From NCBI GenBank assembly GCA_041784625.1, contig JBHBDS010000049.1, positions 1-8,866 on the forward strand: a DNA stretch of 8,866 nucleotides, in the 5' to 3' direction. The notes under the pieces are model-generated. The model had not been told where the DNA came from. It was given only the letters and a program-made list of their open reading frames with translations, and ran no database searches. This document shows positions 1 to 6,180 of the stretch, in pieces. Within the stretch, counting starts at the first letter, position 1; each line of letters begins with the position of its first letter. Origin of the DNA: JAUNKE01 sp041784625. Lineage in GTDB: Bacteria > Bacillota > Clostridia > Peptostreptococcales > Filifactoraceae. The position numbers and the translations under genes are program-made.

Positions 1-1
1 C

Positions 2-97
2 TTTGCCAAGCTGGAGGACGCAACCTTGATTACCGATTCGCTGGACGGGGAATATGAGTTTATTCCTCACATCATCGCAAAGGAGGAGACGCTATGA
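2..97 (+). CDS. fruR: C-terminal end of a probable DeoR-family fructose operon regulator (partial)
   Basis: An open frame enters from the left edge and ends at the TGA at 95-97, giving 31 visible residues that begin FAKLEDATLITDSLD. The stop overlaps the fruK start codon in an ATGA arrangement, so the two genes are certainly in one transcript and probably translationally coupled. The 'F-x-x-L-x-D-x-x-x-x-I-T-D' style ending resembles the end of the effector-binding (DeoRC) domain of DeoR-family sugar regulators, and such a regulator, usually called FruR, commonly precedes fruK-fruA in Bacillota. The regulator would bind upstream of the operon, outside this window, and respond to a phosphorylated fructose intermediate. 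Only the tail is visible: the DNA-binding domain is not, so the family call is an inference from short similarity plus position. That a gene ends here is much surer than its identity. Confidence 0.6.
   Translation, partial: FAKLEDATLITDSLDGEYEFIPHIIAKEETL
79..86 (+). promoter_or_regulatory. Strong ribosome binding site of fruK
   Basis: AAAGGAGG lies seven bases before the ATG at 94, inside the last codons of the upstream regulator gene. It fixes the fruK start and allows initiation at the ATGA overlap. Confidence 0.85.
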
Positions 98-996
98 TCA
101 ACACCATTACCCTCAATCCCGCACTGGATTATTTTGTAGAACTCGAGCAGCTCCGTCTGGGCAACACGAATCGAGCCGAAAAATCTTTTGTCTCCATCGG
201 TGGCAAAGGAATCAACGTTGCTGTCATTGCTGCTAGACTTGGGATGGATGTAAGAGCTACCGGTTTTGTCGCTGGATTTACGGGCGAACATTTGTTGGAT
301 GAGCTCAGTCAAATGGGCATCGACCATCGTTTTGTAAAGGTAGATGGGCTCACTCGGATCAATGTCAAACTCAAAGAGACGACTGATCAGCTCGAAACCG
401 AGCTCAACGGCTGCGGAATGGATATTGGAGAGAATCATCTCGCTACACTTTTTGATGAGATCGAAAAATTTCCAGGCGGTGAATATTTGGTGCTTTCGGG
501 CAATGTTCCAAACACCATTCCATCCGACATCTACGCACAAATCATGGAAAAGTTTGCCGGAAAATTTCAATTCGTGCTCGACACGAGCGGCGAGGCATTT
601 GCCAAAGCGCTCCCTTTTGCACCATTTTTGATCAAGCCCAACATCCACGAGCTCATCGAATTTTTTGGCGAAGAAATTGACATGAGTAACGCCATCGGGT
701 ATTGCGAGAAATTGCAGCATCTCGGTGCAAGAAATGTATTGCTCTCACTGGGTGCAGATGGTGCGATTTTGCTCACGGAGGAAGGATTTATCATCGAGCA
801 AGCCGCAGCAGAAGGAAAACTCGTCGCATCTTCGGGCGCAGGCGATTCGATGGTTGCGGGATTTTTGGCAGGATGGATACAGCAAAATAATTATGACCAC
901 GCACTAAAGCTCGGCGCAGCAGCTGGCGGCGCAACCGCATTTAGCGAGGGGCTGGCACAAAGAGAAATGATTGATTCAATTTTTGGTGAAATATAG
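94..996 (+). CDS. fruK: 1-phosphofructokinase (PfkB/ribokinase-family sugar kinase)
   Basis: This cytoplasmic kinase phosphorylates fructose 1-phosphate at C6 with ATP, giving fructose 1,6-bisphosphate for glycolysis. The 300-residue length is normal for the family. Visible motifs in order: the substrate-end TLNPALD (residues 6-12), the PfkB signature GGKGINVA (36-43), SGNVP (135-139, matching the LSGSLP-type motif of FruK and LacC enzymes), KPN (181-183), SLGADGA (218-224) and the C-terminal signature SSGAGDS (246-252). Asp251 in the last is the expected catalytic base that activates the acceptor hydroxyl, next to the anion hole. Tagatose-6-phosphate kinase (LacC) is the close alternative by sequence. 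The directly following fructose permease gene makes 1-phosphofructokinase far more likely. The start is decided by the ribosome site at 79-86 and the ATGA overlap with the regulator gene. Only 27 bases separate its stop from the fruA ATG, so the two are one operon. Confidence 0.96.
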   Translation: MINTITLNPALDYFVELEQLRLGNTNRAEKSFVSIGGKGINVAVIAARLGMDVRATGFVAGFTGEHLLDELSQMGIDHRFVKVDGLTRINVKLKETTDQLETELNGCGMDIGENHLATLFDEIEKFPGGEYLVLSGNVPNTIPSDIYAQIMEKFAGKFQFVLDTSGEAFAKALPFAPFLIKPNIHELIEFFGEEIDMSNAIGYCEKLQHLGARNVLLSLGADGAILLTEEGFIIEQAAAEGKLVASSGAGDSMVAGFLAGWIQQNNYDHALKLGAAAGGATAFSEGLAQREMIDSIFGEI

Positions 997-1013
997 TTTT
1001 TGGAAATAAAATT

Positions 1014-1020
1014 GGAGGAG
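1014..1020 (+). promoter_or_regulatory. Ribosome binding site that sets the fruA start
   Basis: GGAGGAG stands just before the ATG at 1024. It supports that ATG over the in-frame TTG at 1000, which has no comparable site and would add eight residues before the conserved MKITELL beginning. Confidence 0.85.
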
Positions 1021-1023
1021 AAA

Positions 1024-2979
1024 ATGAAAATTACGGAGCTGCTCTCAAGGGAGAGCGTGAACCTGAACCTACCGCAAGGGAGCAAACAGCAAGTGCTCGA
1101 TGCGATGATCGAAATGATGAATAATACGGGCAATCTTTCGGACAAAGAGGAATTTGCCAAAGCAATCTACGCTCGTGAAGACCAATTCAGCACAGGCATT
1201 GGCGATGGGATTGCGATTCCTCACGGCAAATCTTCTGCTGTAAAAAATGCAACACTCGTCGCTGGTGTAAATCGGGACGGAATTGATTTTGATTCGCTCG
1301 ACGGCGAGGTGGCAAAACTATTCTTTATGATTGCCGCACCCGACGGATCAAGCCAGCTGCATCTCGATGTGTTAGCGAGACTTTCGACACTATTAATAAA
1401 AGAAGATTTTCGTGCAAGTTTGCTCTCGGCTCAGAGTGCAGATGAATTTTTAGCAAAAATCGATGCGGGCGAGAAAGAAAATTTTCCAGAAGAATATGCG
1501 AGTGAAGAAAATGCGGGAGAAAATATTCCGGTGCAAACTGAAATTTCTCAAGAGGCGAGCAATATTCCCGTAGAAAAAGTTTCTGCGTCTGAAAATTCTT
1601 CGGCAAAAAAATATTCCATCCTCGCCGTGACCGCTTGTCCAACAGGAATCGCTCACACGTATATGGCTGCACAAAAACTCGAGGACACAGCAAAAGAACT
1701 CGGCATCTCGCTCAAGGTCGAAACCAACGGCTCGGGCGGCGCAAAAAATATTCTCACCGCAGAAGAAATTGCTGCGGCGGATGGGATCATCGTAGCAGCG
1801 GATACCAATGTAGAGATGGCACGATTCAATGGCAAGCGAGTGCTCAAAACAGGCGTGACAGACGGCATTCACAAGGCAAAGGAACTGCTCGAAAAAGCAA
1901 CGAGCGCACCAGTTTATCAAAGCGAATCCGCAGTAAGTGAGTCGGTGTCGACCGAATCGGGCGCAAAAAGAATCTACAAACATCTGATGAATGGCGTATC
2001 AAATATGTTGCCATTTGTTATCAGCGGCGGAATTTTGATTGCGCTGGCATTTTTGCTTGACAATTACGAAATTAATCCCGCATCATTTGGCTCGAACACA
2101 CCACTTGCGGCATTCTTTATGAGTGCAGGTGGAACGGCGTTTGGATTTATGCTCCCAGTGCTTGCAGGATATATTGCGATGAGTATTGGTGATCGTCCAG
2201 CACTTGTCGTCGGATTTGTTGGCGGCGCACTCGCTAGCTCGGGTGGCGCAGGATTCCTCGGCGCATTGCTTGCAGGTTTTATCGCTGGCTATCTGATCTT
2301 GGGGCTCAAGAAATTGTTCTCGTCGCTCCCTAGTTCGCTCGATGGAATCAAACCGGTGTTGCTCTATCCACTATGCGGCGTGTTGCTCGTGGCTGTGATT
2401 ATCGTGTTCTTGGTCAATCCTCCAGTGTCTTTTGTCAACAATGCGCTCAACAATTTCCTCAGCAATATGGGCTCAAGCAGCAAAATTCTGCTCGGAATCG
2501 TTGTTGCAGCGATGATGGCAGTCGATATGGGCGGACCGATCAACAAGGCGGCGTATGTGTTTGGCGTGGCATCGATTGAGGCGGGCAATTTTGAAATCAT
2601 GGCAGCCGTGATGGCAGGGGGAATGGTTCCTCCGCTGGCAATCGCATTGGCATCGACTTTCTTCAAGAAAAAATTCACCAAGCGTGAAAGAGGTTCGGCA
2701 ATCACCAACTATATTATGGGACTGTCCTTCATCACAGAAGGTGCGATTCCATTTGCCGCGGCTGATCCACTTCGAGTTCTGCCAGCTTGTATCATCGGCT
2801 CAGGAATCACCGGCGCACTGTCGATGTTCTTCGGCTGTACGCTTCGTGCACCACATGGCGGAATGTTTGTGCTCCCAGTAGTTGGTAATCCGCTGATGTA
2901 CTTCGTAGCCATCGCTGTCGGTTCTGTGGTCGGCGCAGTAATCCTCGGCACGATCAAGAAAAATGTTGAAGAAGAATAA
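1024..2979 (+). CDS. fruA: PTS fructose permease, EIIABC in one chain
   Basis: This membrane permease takes up fructose and phosphorylates it to fructose 1-phosphate, using phosphate passed from PEP through EI and HPr. The protein has 651 residues. The EIIA domain covers about 1-148, with the phosphorylated His67 in IPHGK (65-69). A Glu/Ala/Ser-rich linker runs from about 150 to 193. The EIIB domain covers about 196-293, with the phosphocysteine Cys205 in ACPTGIAHT (204-212). A second linker spans about 294-315. The EIIC domain fills the rest, with repeated hydrophobic segments, GPINKAAY (504-511) and the TEGAIPF motif (571-577) of the sugar site. No HPr-like domain is fused. The A-B-C order and length fit fructose-specific FruA. 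A mannitol or 2-O-mannosylglycerate permease is possible from domain type alone but disfavoured by the fruK neighbour. The operon's terminator follows about 90 bases after the stop. Confidence 0.96.
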   Translation: MKITELLSRESVNLNLPQGSKQQVLDAMIEMMNNTGNLSDKEEFAKAIYAREDQFSTGIGDGIAIPHGKSSAVKNATLVAGVNRDGIDFDSLDGEVAKLFFMIAAPDGSSQLHLDVLARLSTLLIKEDFRASLLSAQSADEFLAKIDAGEKENFPEEYASEENAGENIPVQTEISQEASNIPVEKVSASENSSAKKYSILAVTACPTGIAHTYMAAQKLEDTAKELGISLKVETNGSGGAKNILTAEEIAAADGIIVAADTNVEMARFNGKRVLKTGVTDGIHKAKELLEKATSAPVYQSESAVSESVSTESGAKRIYKHLMNGVSNMLPFVISGGILIALAFLLDNYEINPASFGSNTPLAAFFMSAGGTAFGFMLPVLAGYIAMSIGDRPALVVGFVGGALASSGGAGFLGALLAGFIAGYLILGLKKLFSSLPSSLDGIKPVLLYPLCGVLLVAVIIVFLVNPPVSFVNNALNNFLSNMGSSSKILLGIVVAAMMAVDMGGPINKAAYVFGVASIEAGNFEIMAAVMAGGMVPPLAIALASTFFKKKFTKRERGSAITNYIMGLSFITEGAIPFAAADPLRVLPACIIGSGITGALSMFFGCTLRAPHGGMFVLPVVGNPLMYFVAIAVGSVVGAVILGTIKKNVEEE

Positions 2980-3066
2980 CTTCGTAGGATTTTTGAAAAA
3001 GAAGACCATCAGAGAAATTTCTAAAAATATCCGATTGTCTTCTCTCTACGATTCTGTTAAATTAGC

Positions 3067-3126
3067 AAAAAATGGTGTTGTAGAGTGATATTTTCTCGCT
3101 CAGCAACACCATTTTAAAATTTTTTT
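3067..3126. terminator. Bidirectional intrinsic terminator between fruA and the DUF1294 gene
   Basis: Perfect 12-base arms AAAATGGTGTTG (3069-3080) and CAACACCATTTT (3104-3115) enclose an inner helix of six pairs, GAGTGA (3083-3088) with TCGCTC (3096-3101, including one G-U pair), and a seven-base loop. Read rightwards, the stem is followed by AAAA and then seven T at 3120-3126. Read leftwards, the six A at 3067-3072 become a T-run directly at the foot of the stem. The two genes converge here, so one element plausibly ends both transcripts. Confidence 0.88.
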
Positions 3127-3215
3127 GATATTGGTTTTTTCATTTTAGTTTTTTTACTTTCTTTATTTTAGCTTTTTCATTTTTCGTTTTTATTTTATTT
3201 TTACTATTACTATCT
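3116..3215. repeat. Low-complexity T-rich intergenic tract with imperfect short repeats
   Basis: About 100 bases consist almost only of T and A on the plus strand. Only 10 of the 60 bases at 3121-3180 are G or C. Imperfect copies of a unit like TTTTAGCTTTTTCA recur (for example around 3141-3160 and 3166-3182). No credible reading frame is seen on either strand. The tract lies after the end of the DUF1294 gene, so that transcript would have an A-rich 3' untranslated region of about 100 bases before the shared hairpin. Confidence 0.7.
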
Positions 3216-3221
3216 TTGGTG

Positions 3222-3488
3222 TTACCCCAATAACTTCTCCGCATACCAAAGCATTGCGATATTACACAAAAGTGCGACTGGAATCATCACACGAAACAGC
3301 GGTTTTTTGGTCTTGTGGCGGAACACAAACATCCCCGCCATTGCGCCGACTGCTCCCATCAAAAAAGCATAGGTAATCAGCTGAGACTCTTTGACTCGCC
3401 ACTGATTGGTCTTTGCTTTGTATTTATCTAGCCCGTAAATGGCAAACACGACCACATTCCATAATATTACTGCATAAAATTCTCTCAT
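3222..3488 (-). CDS. Small DUF1294 integral membrane protein
   Basis: The 88-residue product is hydrophobic, with likely membrane segments at about 4-19, 37-54 and 66-84. The DUF1294 pattern is clear: DKYKAK (21-26), then WRVKES (30-35), a glycine/alanine-rich helix, and the family hallmark GMFVFRHKTKKPLF (52-65), whose His-Lys-Thr sits in a basic loop between the last two helices. The length is normal for stand-alone members of this family. No biochemical function is established for it, and none is proposed here. The start ATG is preceded by AGAGGA at 3493-3498, a good ribosome site. The gene stands alone: 167 bases separate it from tcdA, and on its other side it converges on fruA across the shared terminator. 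I saw no clear -35/-10 pair upstream, so its promoter is unassigned. Confidence 0.88.
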   Translation of the reverse strand: MREFYAVILWNVVVFAIYGLDKYKAKTNQWRVKESQLITYAFLMGAVGAMAGMFVFRHKTKKPLFRVMIPVALLCNIAMLWYAEKLLG

Positions 3489-3655
3489 ATTTTCCTCTTT
3501 AGTAAAAATTTATTTGCCGCCAGTGATTGCACTGCTCAGCGATTAATAAACATTCAATAATCAGCTTGATAAATCTCTGTTGCGAGTACTTTTTCCTGAA
3601 TCTATAAAAATGATGTCTGTGTTTTCATCGTTTTATTATTGCTTCCTGATCTAAT
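3489..3655. other. Intergenic gap between tcdA and the DUF1294 gene
   Basis: These 167 A+T-rich bases hold the ribosome site of the DUF1294 gene and a weak hairpin after tcdA (annotated separately). I found no small reading frame with a ribosome site, and no promoter I could defend on either strand. Confidence 0.6.
3602..3634 (-). terminator. Weak candidate terminator after tcdA
   Basis: On the minus strand, about 20 bases after the tcdA stop, AAAACGATG (3634-3626) can pair with CATCATTTT (3615-3607) with one mismatch around a ten-base loop, followed by a further T and then ATAG. The stem is short and A+T-rich, so it may be fortuitous. Confidence 0.3.
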
Positions 3656-4363
3656 TCATATTTCCCCAGCAAGTTTTCTTACCACAAACGATGCCATCAT
3701 CAATCCTGCGACAGGCGGCACAAAAGCACAGCTGGCTGGCAGCTCTCGTTTGCCTGCACCTGCAATGCTCTGAGCTGGTTTGCGTGGTTTTTCATCGGAG
3801 AACACCACGTCGAGCTCGAATATCTTTCGTTCTTTGAGTTCTTTGCGCATCACTTTTGCCAGCGGATCCATATGGGTTTTGGAGAGTTTAGTGATGGTGA
3901 TTTTTGTCGGATCGACTTTGTTTCCCATCCCCATCGAGCTGATGATCGGGATGTTTTTTTCTTTGCAAGTTTGGATCAAGTGCAGTTTCGACGTGATAAT
4001 GTCGATCGCATCGACAACAAAATCGTATTCGACCGCAAAAAAATCCTCGCTGTTTTCGGGCAAATATTTTTTGTTCATCACATGCAAGATAATCTCGGGA
4101 TTGATCTCCAAAATTCGGCTCGCCATCGTTTCGACCTTGCTTTTGCCAACGGTGGAGAGCAGCGCAGGAATTTGGCGATTGATATTGCTGATGTCGATGT
4201 CGTCAAAATCGACCAGTGTCAGCTCCCCCACGCCCGAGCGTGCGATCGCTTCTGCTGCAAAACTGCCGACACCGCCCACACCAAAAACTGCCACATGAGA
4301 TTGTGACAGCTTTTGCATCGCATGTGTTCCAAATAATAATTCGGTTCGAAAAAATTGTTCCAT
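3656..4363 (-). CDS. tcdA: tRNA threonylcarbamoyladenosine dehydratase (cyclic t6A37 synthesis)
   Basis: TcdA (also known as CsdL/YgdL) uses ATP to activate and cyclise the threonylcarbamoyl side chain of t6A37 in tRNAs that read ANN codons. It belongs to the ThiF/MoeB/E1 fold. Visible features: the N-terminal FFRTELLFG, typical of the TcdA branch (4-12); the nucleotide-binding GVGGVG (28-33); the acidic VDFDDID followed by SNINRQ (51-64), which hold ATP-Mg and include the arginine finger; Lys76 in GKSKVE; VVDAID (116-121); and SSMGMGNKVDP (142-152). At 235 residues it is a little shorter than the E. coli enzyme, mostly at the C-terminus. No C-terminal ubiquitin-like transfer partner (ThiS or MoaD) is nearby, which argues against ThiF or MoeB. 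The gene starts 10 bases after the tmcAL stop with no convincing ribosome site, suggesting translational coupling. The later ATG at residue 16 would remove conserved residues, so the first ATG is kept. Confidence 0.93.
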   Translation of the reverse strand: MEQFFRTELLFGTHAMQKLSQSHVAVFGVGGVGSFAAEAIARSGVGELTLVDFDDIDISNINRQIPALLSTVGKSKVETMASRILEINPEIILHVMNKKYLPENSEDFFAVEYDFVVDAIDIITSKLHLIQTCKEKNIPIISSMGMGNKVDPTKITITKLSKTHMDPLAKVMRKELKERKIFELDVVFSDEKPRKPAQSIAGAGKRELPASCAFVPPVAGLMMASFVVRKLAGEI

Positions 4364-4373
4364 TGTTACTCGT

Positions 4374-5639
4374 TTATCTCGTTTCTACTTGATGATTCGC
4401 ATTTTCCACATAGATCGGCGAGGTCATTTTGTCGTTGAAAACACGTTTATCGTATTGATAGTAAGGATATTTCATATAAAAAAGTTCGCCAGCGATTTCG
4501 TCATATTTTTGCAAAATCTCGTGCAGCTCATATTTTGGCTTAAAGTCCGCGGGCTTGTTGATCAAATCCATCTGATGGAGCGATTCTTTGATCATCTTTC
4601 TGCCCGTGTCGTTGAACGCAAGAATTCGAGCGTATGGAATATCGTTGGAGTTTTTGACCTTTGTCATATCTTCTTTGCTCAATCCGACCAAAAGATTCAT
4701 CAGCATTCTTCGTGCACCCGTAAAAGTGTAGCGTTTGGATTTGATTTCCATCGCTAGGTCGTGCACATTGTCTACCTCAAAAATCTTAGCCCTCAGCAAA
4801 TTATCGATACCCTCTCGCACTTCAAAAATGTCGTCGAGCTTTTCTTTATCTCGAATGATGATACTCTTGAGCTCACTAAAATAATTCTCCATGCTCGATA
4901 GCGAATCGATATTTCTTTTTTCCAAAAGAACCTCGGACATCGTATCGGTCGTTGCTTGCTGAATCTGTCGTATCTCTTCGCTGTCACGAGTCTGGTTCAT
5001 CAATCGGCTGCGGATCGCCGTTGCGCTTGGAATCGGGATCTCCATCCGAGGATCATAGTACGATGCGCCGATGCGCTGAATCGAGATCGGCTCGATGCTG
5101 CTGGCGAGTCGATACAGTGACTTGATGTATTCTATCGCCAAAATATCATTCGGGCTGCTCATGATCGAAAAATCCGCTTCGTTGGGATAAATTTTCTCCA
5201 GCGCATTTTGTCTTGCCACTGGAAAACGCACCCCTGTCTTCATCTGCTCTTTGATCTCGTTTTGCAGCTCTTCGGATTCCTCGTACAACAAATTAGCAAT
5301 TCGCCACTGGCTCTCGGAATTGTTGTGCTCCGAGCCATAGCAGATATAATCGACAAATCCGAGATTGTGTAGGATCGATGTACCTCCTTGCGCAAAATAT
5401 TCTGCGCTTTGCGAGCAGTAGCAAAATGGCAGCTCGAGCACAAGATCGGCTCCGCTAAGCACCGCTTCTTTTGCACGAGCGAATTTGTCCACGATCGCAA
5501 AATCGCCACGCTGCACCGTGTTGCCACTCATCACCACGACAATTCGCTCCGCATCCGTCACAATGCGAAGCTCATCCATCAAATATTTGTGTCCCAAATG
5601 AAATGGATTGTACTCTGCGATAATTCCTGCCGTTTTCAT
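4374..5639 (-). CDS. tmcAL: tRNA(Met) cytidine acetate ligase
   Basis: TmcAL (formerly YlbM) makes N4-acetylcytidine at wobble position 34 of elongator tRNA-Met from acetate and ATP through an acetyl-adenylate. It is the Bacillota counterpart of the acetyl-CoA-using TmcA. The 421-residue product has the nucleotidyltransferase HxGH-type motif NPFHLGH (11-17) near the N-terminus, SGN (38-40), QRGDFA (43-48), LVLELPF (66-72), SSPND (161-165) and SATAIR (205-210), the last matching the ISSTxIR-like nucleotide motif of this superfamily. The C-terminal half is helical and probably binds tRNA. The start is the ATG at 5639-5637, preceded by GGAGG at 5650-5646. A longer frame from an upstream TTG at 5666 has no support. 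A terminator-like hairpin lies between it and the preceding coiled-coil gene, and tcdA follows 10 bases after its stop. Confidence 0.94.
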   Translation of the reverse strand: MKTAGIIAEYNPFHLGHKYLMDELRIVTDAERIVVVMSGNTVQRGDFAIVDKFARAKEAVLSGADLVLELPFCYCSQSAEYFAQGGTSILHNLGFVDYICYGSEHNNSESQWRIANLLYEESEELQNEIKEQMKTGVRFPVARQNALEKIYPNEADFSIMSSPNDILAIEYIKSLYRLASSIEPISIQRIGASYYDPRMEIPIPSATAIRSRLMNQTRDSEEIRQIQQATTDTMSEVLLEKRNIDSLSSMENYFSELKSIIIRDKEKLDDIFEVREGIDNLLRAKIFEVDNVHDLAMEIKSKRYTFTGARRMLMNLLVGLSKEDMTKVKNSNDIPYARILAFNDTGRKMIKESLHQMDLINKPADFKPKYELHEILQKYDEIAGELFYMKYPYYQYDKRVFNDKMTSPIYVENANHQVETR

Positions 5640-5643
5640 CGTG

Positions 5644-5650
5644 CACCTCC
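5644..5650 (-). promoter_or_regulatory. Ribosome binding site that sets the tmcAL start
   Basis: On the minus strand, GGAGGTG has its GGAGG six bases before the ATG at 5639. The conserved protein beginning MKTAGIIAEYNPFH starts there, so the upstream TTG extension is discarded. Confidence 0.85.
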
Positions 5651-5674
5651 AAGCCAAACAACTCAAACTTTTTC

Positions 5675-5700
5675 AAAATAAAAGAGGAGCATTGCTCCCC
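5675..5700 (-). terminator. Intrinsic terminator or attenuator overlapping the stop of the coiled-coil gene
   Basis: On the minus strand, GGGGAGC (5700-5694) pairs with GCTCCTC (5690-5684), seven pairs including one G-U, around a three-base AAT loop. It is followed at once by TTTTATTTT (5683-5675). The first G of the stem is the last base of the TAG stop codon. The ATG of tmcAL lies only 36 bases beyond the T-tract, so this may be an attenuator with partial read-through rather than a full stop. Confidence 0.75.
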
Positions 5701-6179
5701 TATTCTTCCATATCGTCCTCGTCTTCATCGGTTCGAATGATAATCTTGTCGAGTTCTTCATAGTTGAGCATGACACGTTCTGCAATGGACGTCATATCCT
5801 TCGCCACTTTTTTCAAAACATCTTGCGAATAATAAATTGCACCATTTCGAAGCTCTCTTGCATCCTCTTCCGCACGCTCCACTATTTCTTCTGCCCGTTT
5901 GTACGCACTCTTGGTGATACTGTCCTGCTCAATCATCTGCTCTGCCTGCAGCGTCGCTTTTTCCAAAATTTCTTTGGCAGAATCTTCTGCGTCGTAGATG
6001 ATGCGCTGTCTCTCTTGACTGATCCATTCGGCTTGCTTAAAATCATCCGGCAAACAGATTCGAATGTCCTGAATGATTTCAAGCGCCCTCGTCTTGTCAA
6101 TCGATGCCTTGTTGCCAAAAAGTCCTTTTGAGGATTCAATCATTTCTTCAATTTCATTTAGTAAGCTAAGTACTTCCAT
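5700..6179 (-). CDS. Conserved acidic coiled-coil protein of the coaD-tmcAL neighbourhood, function unknown
   Basis: The 159-residue soluble protein has no signal peptide or membrane segment. Residues 1-15 form a short amphipathic helix (MEVLSLLNEIEEMIE). Residues 27-45 (IDKTRALEIIQDIRICLPD) match a conserved start I recall from Bacillota proteins often labelled 'ATPase' or 'ATP synthase subunit B-like'. From about 48 to 135 it is a long charged helix rich in Ala, Glu, Lys and Arg with A-E-E repeats typical of coiled coils. The end is very acidic (DEDEDDMEE). The automatic label is probably only coiled-coil resemblance: there is no membrane anchor as in F-type subunit b and no nucleotide-binding motif. 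A DivIVA-like scaffolding role is conceivable but not shown. Its ATG comes one base after the coaD stop, with an AAGGGGG ribosome site (6192-6186) inside the end of coaD, so it is co-transcribed with rsmD and coaD. Confidence 0.85.
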   Translation of the reverse strand: MEVLSLLNEIEEMIESSKGLFGNKASIDKTRALEIIQDIRICLPDDFKQAEWISQERQRIIYDAEDSAKEILEKATLQAEQMIEQDSITKSAYKRAEEIVERAEEDARELRNGAIYYSQDVLKKVAKDMTSIAERVMLNYEELDKIIIRTDEDEDDMEE

Positions 6180-6180
6180 C

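Noticed and set aside
1000..1023. In-frame TTG at 1000 as an alternative fruA start
   Set aside because: It has no ribosome site, and the GGAGGAG at 1014-1020 lies inside the extension, directly before the ATG at 1024 where the conserved EIIA sequence begins.
1450..1983. Open frame of 177 codons on the minus strand opposite fruA
   Set aside because: It lies within the EIIA-EIIB coding region, and its Cys/Phe/Arg-rich translation is what the reverse complement of Glu/Ala/Ser-rich coding sequence gives. There is no context for a gene.
3000..3043. Hairpin AGAAGAC / GTCTTCT after fruA as a terminator
   Set aside because: The arms are only seven bases with a loop of about 30 bases, and no T-run follows. 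The much stronger hairpin at 3067-3126 explains termination.
3780..4298. Long open frame of 172 codons on the plus strand opposite tcdA
   Set aside because: It is wholly antisense to a well-supported gene, has no recognisable motif and no ribosome site I could defend. It reflects codon bias of the real gene.
5640..5666. N-terminal extension of tmcAL beginning at a TTG (MSCLAWRCT)
   Set aside because: The extension spans the GGAGG ribosome site at 5650-5646, and family members begin with the MKTAGIIAEYNPFH-like segment that starts at 5639.
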